A DNA stretch of 64,000 nt, taken from DATKQY01 sp035532475 (GTDB taxonomy: Bacteria; Actinomycetota; Acidimicrobiia; Acidimicrobiales; Bog-793). Shown here piece after piece: positions 50,259 through 59,081 of this stretch. The notes below the pieces were generated by a model, which did no database searches, was not told the DNA's origin, and was given only the letters and a program-made list of their open reading frames with translations. Positions within the stretch are counted from its first letter, which is position 1, and the number at the start of each line of letters is the position of its first letter. Position numbers and translations under genes: made by a program. The stretch spans positions 1-64,000 of the forward strand of contig DATKQY010000075.1 in the NCBI GenBank assembly GCA_035532475.1. The letters are read 5' to 3'.

Positions 50259-52673
50259 TCAGGCGACGTTGCCGGTGCCGCTCCGCCGCCCGAGGACACA
50301 GCCGGAGGCCGCGTCCGGGAGGATCCCGAGGTACGCCATCGGAGGATGCGGGGACGCGCCCGGACCGCGCGCAGGGCGTCCGTCGAGGGCGAGCTCCGGG
50401 TCCCGTCCCTCCAGCCACCCCCGCAGCTCTTCGGCGGGGAGCGGGCGGCTCAGCAAGTAGCCCTGCGCGAACGTGCAGCCGAGCCTCACGAGCTCATCCC
50501 ACGCTTCGCGGCACTCCACGCCCTCCGCGACGACGTCGAGACCGAGGCTGCGCCCGAGCTCGACCGTCGAGCGGACGATTGCCGCGTCGTCGGGATCGAG
50601 GTGCATGTTCACGACGAACGAGCGGTCGATCTTGATCTCACGCACGGGGAGCCGGCGGAGGTGGACGAGCGAGCAGTAGCCGGTTCCGAAGTCGTCGATC
50701 GAGAGCCTGATGCCCAACTCCTCGAGCTGGCCGAGCACCGCGCCGATCCGGGACTTGTCCGCCATCATCGTCGACTCGGTGATCTCGAACTCGAGCGTGG
50801 ACGACTCGACGCGCCAGCGACGCAGCAGCTCGCCGACCTGGGTCGGGAAGTCGAGGTCCAACAGGCTGCGCGTGGTGATGTTCACCGAGACCGACAGCTC
50901 GATCCCGTCGTCGCGCCAGCGGCGGACCTGGCGGAGGGCCTCGTCGACGACGTGCAGCGTCAGCGGCTTGATCAGGTCGCTCTGCTGGGCGAGCGGGATG
51001 AAGTGGTCGGGCGGTACGAGTCCGCGTTGGGGGTGCTTCCAGCGGACGAGGGCCTCGACCGAGGTGACGGCCTGACCCGTCAGCTGCACCTTCGGCTGGT
51101 AGTGGAGCACGAGCTCGCCCTGGGCGATCGCCCGACGGAGCTCGGCGACGAGGGTCAGGCGGGCCGAGCCGTAGTCGTCGGCCGCCGAGTCGTAGAAGGC
51201 GCAACCGGATTCGTCGGACTTGGCCTGGTACATCGCGACGTCGGCGTGCTGGAGGAGCGTCTCGACGTCACGGGCGTCGTCCGGGTAGACCGAGACGCCG
51301 ACGGAGGCCTCCAGCGTGATCGGCAGTCCCTGCACGACCACGGGCCGGCCGAGCACCTCGCGGACCACCTCGATGGTCGGGACCGCGTCGCTGCGGTCGG
51401 CAAGCCTCGAGAGCAGGATGGCGAACTCGTCGCCGCCGAGGCGTGCGACGGTCCCGGTCGGCCCGAGCGCCCGATCGAGACGGGACGCCACCTGCCGAAG
51501 CACCGCGTCACCGGCATGATGACCGAGCGAGTCGTTGATCTCCTTGAATCGATCGAGATCCATCAGCATGAGGACGACGCGCTCACGCCCCTTCTCGGCC
51601 GGCGCGTCGATGGCGCGCTCGATCCGCTCCCGCAGCAGCGTCCGGTTCGGCAGCCCGGTCAGGTTGTCGTGCAGCGCCTGGTAGCGGTTGATCTCGGCCT
51701 GACGCCGGAGCGCCTCCTCTGCCTCCTTGCGCTCCGTGATGTTCTCGATCATGGTGATCGCGAACGCCGGGCGGCCGGCCCCGTCCCGCTCCACCGTCGC
51801 CGCGACGTGCGCCCAGATCGCCTCGCCGTCCCGGCGCAGGTAGCGCTTCTCGACCTGGTAGCTGTCCCGGGCTCCGGCCATCATGGCCAGGAACAGGGCC
51901 GTTTCCTCCTCCACGTGCTCGGGATGCGTGTACGCGGCGAACGGCGTCCCCGCGAGCTCGGCACGGGAGTAGCCGAGCATCCGCTCGAGGGAGGGGTTGA
52001 CCGCGACGGCGTGCCCGTCGGCGGTGAACCGGCCGATGCCGATGGAGGCGCCTTCGAAGATGGTCTGATAGCGCACCAGGGCCTCGACCTGCGCGCGCTT
52101 CGCCTCGAACTCGGCGGCGTGGCTCACCCCCGCCGAGAGGATCGCACCGAGCAGCTCCATGGTCTGCCGGTCCTCCTCACCGAGGGGGTTCTCGACCGAT
52201 GAGCTGACGACGTTCAGCGATCCGACGATGCCGCCGCCGCTGAAAAAGGCAACGCAGATGATCGAGCGATCGCCGACGGTGCGCGAGATCTCCTTGTCGA
52301 CGCGCCGGTCGTCGCAGGTGTCAGCGATCAGAACGGGCCTGCCCGCCTCGATCGCGAAGCGGATCAGCGTCGTCGACACAGGCCTGCGGTCGCCGACCAT
52401 CGCCTGTGCGCTACCGCCGGCTGCGCGCACCACGAGCTGATCGCCCTCGACGAGGTTGACCATCGCCCCTTCGGCGCGCGTGAGCGCCTGAGAGCGGTCG
52501 ACGACCAGCTGCATCACCTTCTCGAGATCGAGGCCCGCCGCGGCGATGTCGCGCTGGACCGCGACGATCTGCGCAAGGCGGTCGTCCTCGCTGCGCCGTT
52601 CCCGGCGTGCGGCGGGCCTGGCGCGCGCAAGTCGCCGGGCGACGCGAGCGATCCCCCGTTCGTCGCTGCTCAC
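50259..52673 (-). CDS. GAF-PAS-GGDEF-EAL cyclic di-GMP signalling protein
   Basis: An 804-residue cytoplasmic protein. A GAF domain (about 32-190, with RPVLIADTCDDRRVD and GSLNVVS) is followed by PAS (about 205-320, NPSLERMLGYSRAEL, ending ENITERKEAEE), GGDEF (about 330-495, GGDEF at 413-417) and EAL (about 510-755, EAL at 540-542, DDFGTGYCSL). All motifs are intact. It points tail to tail at the other GGDEF-EAL gene with three bases between the stops. The start is GTG. Confidence 0.92.
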   Translation of the reverse strand: MSSDERGIARVARRLARARPAARRERRSEDDRLAQIVAVQRDIAAAGLDLEKVMQLVVDRSQALTRAEGAMVNLVEGDQLVVRAAGGSAQAMVGDRRPVSTTLIRFAIEAGRPVLIADTCDDRRVDKEISRTVGDRSIICVAFFSGGGIVGSLNVVSSSVENPLGEEDRQTMELLGAILSAGVSHAAEFEAKRAQVEALVRYQTIFEGASIGIGRFTADGHAVAVNPSLERMLGYSRAELAGTPFAAYTHPEHVEEETALFLAMMAGARDSYQVEKRYLRRDGEAIWAHVAATVERDGAGRPAFAITMIENITERKEAEEALRRQAEINRYQALHDNLTGLPNRTLLRERIERAIDAPAEKGRERVVLMLMDLDRFKEINDSLGHHAGDAVLRQVASRLDRALGPTGTVARLGGDEFAILLSRLADRSDAVPTIEVVREVLGRPVVVQGLPITLEASVGVSVYPDDARDVETLLQHADVAMYQAKSDESGCAFYDSAADDYGSARLTLVAELRRAIAQGELVLHYQPKVQLTGQAVTSVEALVRWKHPQRGLVPPDHFIPLAQQSDLIKPLTLHVVDEALRQVRRWRDDGIELSVSVNITTRSLLDLDFPTQVGELLRRWRVESSTLEFEITESTMMADKSRIGAVLGQLEELGIRLSIDDFGTGYCSLVHLRRLPVREIKIDRSFVVNMHLDPDDAAIVRSTVELGRSLGLDVVAEGVECREAWDELVRLGCTFAQGYLLSRPLPAEELRGWLEGRDPELALDGRPARGPGASPHPPMAYLGILPDAASGCVLGRRSGTGNVA

Positions 52674-52927
52674 GCCTCTCTAACGCCCTGACGAGCAAGC
52701 GGGTTGAGCCGACCGTCGCCCGGCCCGCCGAAGTCCGGCCTCCGGTCGCGACCGGACCGCGCGCATCCGGCGCGTGCTGCCCGGCCTGCGGCCCGGTGGC
52801 GGATCCCCCCGTCACCGGTTGCGATGACCATATAGGATTTCACATCATGCTCGACCAGTGAGGGCCGGGGCGCGAGGAGCCACCCGCCCGGCGGAACACC
52901 GGGTGAGGGGTAGGCGAAAGGAAGCCG

Positions 52928-53830
52928 ATGGAGGAGCAGGCGCAGGTCAGGCCGCCCGAGTGGATCCTCGAGCTCGCGGCATCACGCCCCTTCGGCGAGG
53001 GCGACCGGCGGGGCACCGTCAACCTCATCGACGACGCCGCTCGGGCCAGGGCGGCGGCGTCCGTACGCACCGGGCAGACCATCAGCCTCGCCAGGCCGTT
53101 GCGCGCCGGCGACTACAACGCGACGCTGGAACGGCCGGGCTTCGCCCACGAGATCCACTACCACCCGACGCCGGACGGGATGGGTTGGGGCACCGACCAC
53201 CTCGTCCTCGACCCCCACGGCCTGATGAACACCCACATCGACGCGCTGAACCACGTCGCGCTGAACGGCACCTACTACGGCGGCCGACCGTACGACAGCC
53301 CCGAGCAGGGCTCGGTCGACGCGCTCGCACCGCACGGGCTCGTGGCGAGGGCCGTGTTCGTGGACATCCCCGCGCTGCGCGGCACCGGCTGGGCCGACAC
53401 GCCGGTCACCGGGCGAGACATCGACGGCGCGCTGGACGCGGCCGGCCTCACCTTCGAACCAGGTGACGCGCTCTGCCTCGACATGGGACGCGACCGCTTC
53501 GAGACGGCGAGCGGCCACATCCTCGGCGGCCCGGAGAGCGACGACGATGCCGGCGGCGGACTCTCGAGCGACGGTGCCCGCTGGGTGGCAGAGCACGCCG
53601 TCTCGATGCTCGCCTGGGACATGCTCGACTCCCGGGACGCCAAGGCCACGCGCGCCTCCGCGCACGTCCTCACGTGGGCGATCGGACTGCTCCTCGTCGA
53701 CAACTGCGACTTCGCCGCGCTGCGCGCCGCGCTCGGAGGCGGTACGCAGATCGCTGGGGCGCTCGTCGTCGCGCCACTCGTGGTGGAGGGCGCCAACGGC
53801 GTCAACCTCAACCCGATCGTCCTGCGCTGA
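52928..53830 (+). CDS. Cyclase-family (kynurenine formamidase-like) metal hydrolase
   Basis: A 300-residue protein of the cyclase family (PF04199). MNTHIDALNHVALNGTYYGG holds the HxxxDxxxH-type metal motif, and FEPGDALCLDMGRDR and LDSRDAKATRAS follow. Members hydrolyse formamides or esters, or isatin; the substrate is not predictable. AAAGGAAG about 5 nt before the ATG is a good ribosome site. The upstream gap (52674-52927) holds an AT-rich patch TATAGGATTT at 52831-52840 that may contain the promoter. Confidence 0.85.
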   Translation: MEEQAQVRPPEWILELAASRPFGEGDRRGTVNLIDDAARARAAASVRTGQTISLARPLRAGDYNATLERPGFAHEIHYHPTPDGMGWGTDHLVLDPHGLMNTHIDALNHVALNGTYYGGRPYDSPEQGSVDALAPHGLVARAVFVDIPALRGTGWADTPVTGRDIDGALDAAGLTFEPGDALCLDMGRDRFETASGHILGGPESDDDAGGGLSSDGARWVAEHAVSMLAWDMLDSRDAKATRASAHVLTWAIGLLLVDNCDFAALRAALGGGTQIAGALVVAPLVVEGANGVNLNPIVLR

Positions 53831-54032
53831 CGCCCGCGCGGAGGGCGACGACCCTCGCTCGGCTCGACCGCTCGGTGGAGCGGCCGAACCTGCCGGAGCA
53901 GGTGCGCCGGGCTCGCCACTGCGACTAGCCCCGTCGCTCTCCAGCCAGTCGCGCGCGGACGACCGGTCGGGGCGACGTCGGCTCTTCGCCGCGATCGTAT
54001 GCCTTTTCTGATCGAGGCGCGGGACCCGTCCT

Positions 54033-54908
54033 TCAGCCGATGAGCACGGGGGCGAGGCGGCGCCACTGCTCGAGCGGGATCGACTCGTCCGGACCGCCGA
54101 AAACGTAGACGCACACGTGATCCGCTCCCGCCTCGTGATGAGCGGCGACGCGCGCTCCGATCTTCTCCTCGTCGCCGGCCACGACGAGCGCGTCCACCAG
54201 CCGGTCGCTCCCGCCCCCGGCGAGATCCTCCTCGGAGAAGCCGCCCCGTAACAGGTTGTTCGTGTAGTTCGGCAGCGTCAGGTAGCTGCTGACGAAGGCG
54301 CGGGCACGCTCGCGCGCGAGGACTGGGTCCGCTTCGAGCACGACCGCCTGTTCGGGCGCCAGAACACGGTCCGGCCCGAGCACCTCGCGGGCCGCTCGCG
54401 TCTGGTCCGGAGTGACGAGGTAGGGATGCGCTCCGGCGCTGCGGTCACGAGCGAGCTCGAGCATCCTCGGACCGAGGGCGGCGAGCAGCCTGCCGCTCGC
54501 GGGGACGGGTGGGTCGGCCACGTCGAGCTCGTCGAGGTAGCCGCGCATCTTCGACAGGGGTCGACGGTACGAGCCCGGCTCCTTTGCCTCGATGATCGGC
54601 GCATGGCTCGCACCGAGGCCGAGCACGAACCGGCCGGGCCAGCGCTCTTCGACACCAGCGCGACGTCGGGCTACCTCCTCGGATGGGTGCATCCAGATAT
54701 TTAGGATCCCGGTGACGATTCGAACGCGCTCGGTGGCCGAGAGAAGGTGCTCGACCGCCCCCATCACGTCACCGCCGACATCGGGCACGAACAGGGCCGA
54801 GTAGCCGAGCTCCTCGAGCTCGGCCGCGGCCGCCGCGGTGGCGCTCTTGTCTTGGTGGAAGCGCAACTCGCGACTCCAGATGCCGACGGGTCCAAGCTCA
54901 GGTGTCAT
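54033..54908 (-). CDS. LLM class (F420-dependent type) oxidoreductase
   Basis: A 291-residue luciferase-like TIM-barrel protein. FVPDVGGDVMGAVEHLLSATERVRIVTGI, RPGRFVLGLGASHAPI-like segment (RWPGRFVLGLGASH) and HHEAGADHVCVYVFG are typical of the actinobacterial F420-dependent TIGR03620-like group. Cofactor use is inferred from the family. The ATG at 54908 is chosen because CATAAT, a near-consensus -10 box, lies 7 nt before it; the longer frame to 55109 is rejected. It is divergent from the first ABC operon. Confidence 0.85.
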   Translation of the reverse strand: MTPELGPVGIWSRELRFHQDKSATAAAAAELEELGYSALFVPDVGGDVMGAVEHLLSATERVRIVTGILNIWMHPSEEVARRRAGVEERWPGRFVLGLGASHAPIIEAKEPGSYRRPLSKMRGYLDELDVADPPVPASGRLLAALGPRMLELARDRSAGAHPYLVTPDQTRAAREVLGPDRVLAPEQAVVLEADPVLARERARAFVSSYLTLPNYTNNLLRGGFSEEDLAGGGSDRLVDALVVAGDEEKIGARVAAHHEAGADHVCVYVFGGPDESIPLEQWRRLAPVLIG

Positions 54909-54915
54909 GGGCCGC

Positions 54916-54921
54916 ATTATG
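54916..54921 (-). promoter_or_regulatory. -10 box of the leaderless LLM oxidoreductase gene
   Basis: CATAAT on the minus strand, 7 nt before ATG 54908. Confidence 0.55.
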
Positions 54922-55104
54922 GCGCTCGGCGCCGGCGCGTCGGGAATGGACGCCCCCGAGACGGGCATCCGGGCTGCTGGCGGGAGGTCGCCAACCCCAC
55001 CGACGGCATAGTTGCAGGCGCCATGTCGGCGCGCCGCAGCAGGTGTACCGTCGAGCCCTGTCACCGCACCTCGGCATCCGGGGGGAGCCGACTTGCCAAG
55101 GTTG

Positions 55105-55128
55105 ATCATCTAGTATTTGCTATAGGAT
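55105..55128 (+). promoter_or_regulatory. Operator-like inverted repeat before ABC operon 1
   Basis: ATCATCTAG-TATTTG-CTATAGGAT: nine-base arms matching in 7 of 9 positions around a 6-nt spacer. A near copy stands before operon 2. The site lies in the AT-richest patch of a very GC-rich region and has promoter-like sequence around it (TTGCCA at 55093), so a repressor binding here would block transcription. The regulator is not in the window. Confidence 0.65.
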
Positions 55129-55188
55129 ATGGTCGCAGGATGTTGTTCGGGGCCCGCGGATGCCGCCCGGCGCGGGAGGGGGAGATCG

Positions 55189-55272
55189 TTGGCTGCGCTG
55201 CCTCGCCGTGACGCGTCGGTGTTCGTCGGGCGTCTCGCCCCTTCGGCTGGCGTCCGGCGGTCGCCACGGTGA
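55189..55272 (+). CDS. Leader ORF (27 aa) translationally coupled to ABC ATPase 1
   Basis: A TTG-started ORF, reading MAALPRRDASV at its N-terminus. GGGAGGGGGAG, a very strong ribosome site, lies about 5 nt upstream. Its TGA (55270-55272) overlaps the GTG start of the ATPase as GTGA. The second operon has a leader ORF at the same place with the same features and a matching N-terminus (M1, A2, P5, R7, S10, V11 shared). The ATPase itself has no ribosome site of its own, so the leader probably drives its translation. No known function. Confidence 0.6.
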   Translation: MAALPRRDASVFVGRLAPSAGVRRSPR

Positions 55273-56849
55273 CGACTAGCGACACCGATCGGTCGTCGCA
55301 CGGCCAAGCGGCCACCCTCGCGGACGGCGGCGGACGGACGGCCCTGCTCAGGGTCGCCCACATCGCCAAGTCGTTCGGCGCCACGCACGCGATCCGGGAC
55401 GGCTCGCTCGATCTGCGTGCTGGCGAGGTGCACGCGCTCGTGGGCGAGAACGGATGCGGGAAGTCGACGCTCGTCAAGATCCTGAGCGGCGTCCACGCCC
55501 CGGATGCGGGGACCATCGAGCTCGACGGCGCGCCGGTGCAGCTCCGCAACCCGCGGGCCGCGCAGGACCTCGGGATCGTCACGGTGTTCCAGGAGGTCCT
55601 CGTGGCCGAGGCGCGCTCGGTTCTCGATAATGTCTGGCTCGGCATCGACGACACCTGGCGCGCCAAGGTCTCGGAGAAGGAGAAGCGGCTGAGGGCGCGC
55701 GAAGCGCTTGCGGAGCTGCTCGGTCACCCACTCGACCTCAATCTGGCGGTCGAGCACCTCTCCCTCTCGGACCGCCAGTCGTGCGGCATCGTCCGCGCCC
55801 TGCTGCGCGAGCCGAGAATCCTCATCCTCGACGAGGCCACCTCGGCGCTGGACGTCGCCACCCGCGATCGCCTCTTCGCCGTCGTCGCCCGTCTCTCCGC
55901 CCAGGGCGTCGGGGTCATCTTCATCACGCACCGGATGGACGAGATCGAAGAGATCGGTGACCGGATCACGGTGATGCGGTCGGGCGAGACCGTCGCCGAG
56001 CTCGCCCGCGGCGCCTGGTCGCCGCGCGAGCTGGTGCGACTCATGACCGGCTCGGACGTGCTGGCCGGCGCGGGACGCGCCGAGAAGGCCTCGGCCGCGT
56101 CACGCCGCGGCGCACCGGTGCTGACGGTCCGGGGTCTCAAGCTTCGCCCCGACGGCCGGCCGATCGACCTCGAGGTGTGCGCCGGCGAGCTCGTCGGCGT
56201 CGCCGGTCTGGAAGGTCACGGCGAGAACGAGTTCCTCGAGGCGTTGTGGGGCGAGACCGTTTTCGAGGGCGAGATCGTGCGGCATCTCTCGAACGAGGAC
56301 GTGGTGATCCGCTCCCCCGTCGAGGCGGCCCACTACGACATCGCCTACGTCCCCCGTGAGCGCCGGCTCGACTCGCTGTTCAGCTGGATGTCGATCCGCG
56401 AGAACTTCGCACTGCCGACCCTCTCACAAGATGCCCGTCTCGGCTGGCTGAGCCCGCGCTCGTCGCGCCGGCGGCTCGCCGCGTATGTCAAGCGCCTCGG
56501 CATCGTCCTCGGCTCGGCCGACGACGCCATCACGACCCTGTCGGGCGGCAACCAGCAGAAGGTCGTCATCGCCCGCTGGCTCGCCTACGGGCCGCGGATC
56601 CTGCTGCTGAACGATCCGACGCGCGGGATCGACATTGGCGCCAAGAATGACCTCTACGCCCTGCTCGGCGCGCTCGCCGGCGAGGGCCTCGCCGTCGTGA
56701 TGCTGTCGACCGAGCTCGACGAGCACGTCGAGCTGATGGACCGGGTGCTCGTCTTCCGGGAGCACGAGCTGTTCCGAGAGCTCGAGCGGTCCGAGCTGTC
56801 ACGCGAGGCGCTCGTCGCGGCCTTCTTCGGCGAGACGGGCGAGGGTTGA
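55269..56849 (+). CDS. Sugar-type ABC importer ATP-binding protein, operon 1
   Basis: A 526-residue double ATPase of the RbsA/XylG/MglA kind. NBD1: Walker A GENGCGKST (59-67), Walker B ILILDEATSALD with D188-E189, but a degenerate signature LSLSDRQ (164-170). NBD2: signature LSGGNQQKV (424-432) is intact, but Walker A is GLEGHGENE without lysine (313-321) and the Walker B end reads LLLNDPTRGID, so both acidic residues are changed to Asn-Asp. Only one composite ATP site (NBD1 Walker with NBD2 signature) should hydrolyse. The start GTG overlaps the leader ORF stop. The permease starts one base after its TGA. Confidence 0.93.
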   Translation: MTTSDTDRSSHGQAATLADGGGRTALLRVAHIAKSFGATHAIRDGSLDLRAGEVHALVGENGCGKSTLVKILSGVHAPDAGTIELDGAPVQLRNPRAAQDLGIVTVFQEVLVAEARSVLDNVWLGIDDTWRAKVSEKEKRLRAREALAELLGHPLDLNLAVEHLSLSDRQSCGIVRALLREPRILILDEATSALDVATRDRLFAVVARLSAQGVGVIFITHRMDEIEEIGDRITVMRSGETVAELARGAWSPRELVRLMTGSDVLAGAGRAEKASAASRRGAPVLTVRGLKLRPDGRPIDLEVCAGELVGVAGLEGHGENEFLEALWGETVFEGEIVRHLSNEDVVIRSPVEAAHYDIAYVPRERRLDSLFSWMSIRENFALPTLSQDARLGWLSPRSSRRRLAAYVKRLGIVLGSADDAITTLSGGNQQKVVIARWLAYGPRILLLNDPTRGIDIGAKNDLYALLGALAGEGLAVVMLSTELDEHVELMDRVLVFREHELFRELERSELSREALVAAFFGETGEG

Positions 56850-56850
56850 G

Positions 56851-58986
56851 ATGGCACAAGCACTGACCCTGCCGGCTCCGCCGCGCAGCGCCTCGGCTCG
56901 ACTCGGCGTCTTACGGGCACTGCAGACGTACAGCTTCGGGTTCGCCTTCCTCCTCGCCCTCGGCCTGCTCATCACGAACCTCGCAACCGAGCACGGAGGC
57001 TTCGGGCTGACGGACCAGCTGGCGAACGTGGCGCCGATGGCGATCGCCGCTCTCGCGAGCGCGCCGTCGATCATCGGCGGCGGCTTCGACCTGTCGATCT
57101 CACCACTCATCTTCTTCACGAACAGCGTCTTCGTGGTCTGGCTCGCCCCCCACGGGCTCGGCGGCGCGATCTCGGTCCCGATCGTGCTGGGCCTCGGCGT
57201 CGTGGTCGGCATCCTGACCGGCCTGCTGATCGTGGGACTGCGCGTCCAGCCGATCGTCGTCACGCTCGCGATGTTCTTCACCCTCCAAGGGGTCGACCTC
57301 CTCATCGCCCCGAACCCCGTGTCGATGACGCACTCCGGATGGGTCAGGCATCTCGCCCAGTCGGTCGGCCCGGTGCCCGGAGGCCTCCTCACGATCGGGC
57401 TTCCGCTGCTCATCTGGTTCGGCCTGCGGTTCGTCCCGTTCCGACGTCTCCTCTACGCGGTCGGGAGCAACGATACGACCGCCTTCTCGAGCGGCGTCAA
57501 CGTGAGCGCCGTACGGGTGGCCAGCTATGCGCTCGGCGGGCTCTTCGCAGGATTCGCCGGACTGGCCCTGACCGGTCTCGTGAGCTCGGCCAACTCCTCC
57601 TCGGCGACGGAGTACACCCTGGTGGCGATCGCCGCCCTGGTCCTCGGTGGCACCTCGCTCGCCGGCGGCCGCGGCGGGCTGCTCGGGGCGCTGTTCGGCG
57701 CGATCTCGATCTACCTCCTGCAGAACCTCCTCGCCACGTTCGCGATCGACCCGGCGTACCTCGAGATCGTCTACGGCGGCATCCTCATCGTGGCCGTGGT
57801 CCTCCAAGGTGCGCTCTCGGCGACGAGCACCAGCAAGCGTCGACGTTCCGGCGTTCGGCTGCACTTCCGCCGGAGCCGGGCCCTCACCCCCAGCCATGCG
57901 ATGGCGGACGCGTCGCTCCCGGAGCTTGCGGGAATGAGCCCGGTCGACACCGGCACCGCGCTCGGTGGCGCCGCGCTCGAAGCGAGCCTGGGGACGGCCG
58001 GTGCCGAGCGGATCACCACGCCGTGGATGAGGCTCGCCACGCTGCAGTCGAAGTTTCCGATCATTCAGGTGCTGGCGCTCGTCGCGGTATTCGTCTACGG
58101 CGACATCACACTGCCGGGGCTCGGCAGCTGGGGGAGCATCCGCTCGATTCTCGTCCTCGCCGCGCTCGTCGGCCTCGCTTCTGGTGGTCAGACCCTCCTC
58201 ATCTTGATGGGTGGCTTCGATCTCGGCGTCTCCGGGTTCATCGTGGCGGGAGCGCTCACGGTGACCTCGCTCAACCTCGACTATCACATCTCGTTCGGCC
58301 TGGCCTTGCTGTTCGCCGTCATCGGGTCCGGCATCCTTGGTGGGATCGCCGGCTACGTGTGTCACCGGTTCAAGATCAACCCGCTGGTCGTCACCTTGGC
58401 GATGGGCACCATCGCGGTCGGGGTCGTGGAGATCCAAAACGGCGGTCTCGCCGACGGGAACGCGCCTCCATGGCTCGCCACCTTGGCAGAGCCGGCGACG
58501 AGGACCTTCGGCCTGTCGATTCCGCCGACGATCGTGATATGGGTCGCGGTCCTCGTGCTCTTCGCCATCTTCTTGCACCGGACGACGGTCGGCCGGCACC
58601 TCTTCGCGACCGGCGCGAACTCCCGAGCGGCCGACTACGCCCTCATCAGCACCCGACGCGTCTGGACCGCCACCTTCGCGTTCAGCGCGATCGCGTCGGC
58701 GCTCGTGGGCGTGCTGATCGGCGGATTCGCCGGCACCGTCGACAGCACCCTCGGCGACCCCTACCTGTTCCAAAGCGTCGTCTCGGTGATCGTCGGAGGG
58801 ACGATCTTCGGGGGTCCCGGTGACTACACCCGCACGTGCGTCGGCGCGCTCTTCCTCACCGTGCTGACCACCGTGCTCGTCGGCCACGGAGCGAGCGCAG
58901 CGGCCGAGGAGATCATCTACGGCGTCATCATCCTCGCCGCCATCGCCGTCTACGGGCGGCAGCGGCGGCTCCGGGACCGCCTATGA
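56851..58986 (+). CDS. Fused double permease of the sugar-type ABC importer, operon 1
   Basis: A 711-residue membrane protein made of two permease domains of the BPD_transp_2 (RbsC-like) family in one chain. Domain 1 spans about 28-325 (GFDLSISPLIFF, VQPIVVTLAMFFTLQGVDLL, LVLGGTSLAGGRGG), domain 2 about 405-705 (GGFDLGVSGFIVAGA, NPLVVTLAMGTIAVG, VGGTIFGGPGDYTRT). A hydrophilic linker of about 75 residues (330-405) joins them. RbsC-type permeases are normally single-domain proteins of about 320 residues that dimerise; here the pair is covalent and asymmetric. The ATG starts MAQALTLPAPPR, as in the paralogue. Confidence 0.9.
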   Translation: MAQALTLPAPPRSASARLGVLRALQTYSFGFAFLLALGLLITNLATEHGGFGLTDQLANVAPMAIAALASAPSIIGGGFDLSISPLIFFTNSVFVVWLAPHGLGGAISVPIVLGLGVVVGILTGLLIVGLRVQPIVVTLAMFFTLQGVDLLIAPNPVSMTHSGWVRHLAQSVGPVPGGLLTIGLPLLIWFGLRFVPFRRLLYAVGSNDTTAFSSGVNVSAVRVASYALGGLFAGFAGLALTGLVSSANSSSATEYTLVAIAALVLGGTSLAGGRGGLLGALFGAISIYLLQNLLATFAIDPAYLEIVYGGILIVAVVLQGALSATSTSKRRRSGVRLHFRRSRALTPSHAMADASLPELAGMSPVDTGTALGGAALEASLGTAGAERITTPWMRLATLQSKFPIIQVLALVAVFVYGDITLPGLGSWGSIRSILVLAALVGLASGGQTLLILMGGFDLGVSGFIVAGALTVTSLNLDYHISFGLALLFAVIGSGILGGIAGYVCHRFKINPLVVTLAMGTIAVGVVEIQNGGLADGNAPPWLATLAEPATRTFGLSIPPTIVIWVAVLVLFAIFLHRTTVGRHLFATGANSRAADYALISTRRVWTATFAFSAIASALVGVLIGGFAGTVDSTLGDPYLFQSVVSVIVGGTIFGGPGDYTRTCVGALFLTVLTTVLVGHGASAAAEEIIYGVIILAAIAVYGRQRRLRDRL

Positions 58987-59000
58987 ACGCCGACCGACAA

Positions 59001-59028
59001 CGGGACGTGGCTCGCCTGCGGCGTCCCG
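59001..59028 (+). other. Hairpin between permease 1 and the binding-protein gene
   Basis: CGGGACG (59001-59007) pairs with CGTCCCG (59022-59028) around a 14-nt loop. Hairpins in this position often raise the level of the binding-protein mRNA relative to the membrane genes by blocking decay or by partial termination; this is inference. Confidence 0.4.
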
Positions 59029-59081
59029 GCCGATCGACAGCCGCAAGCAAGGATCAACAACCGAAACAAGGGGGAATACCC

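Noticed and set aside
52815..52845. A third copy of the operator repeat, from the string ATATAGGAT
   Set aside because: One arm resembles the half-site, but no matching left arm is found at the 6-nt spacing, so it is probably only an AT-rich promoter patch.
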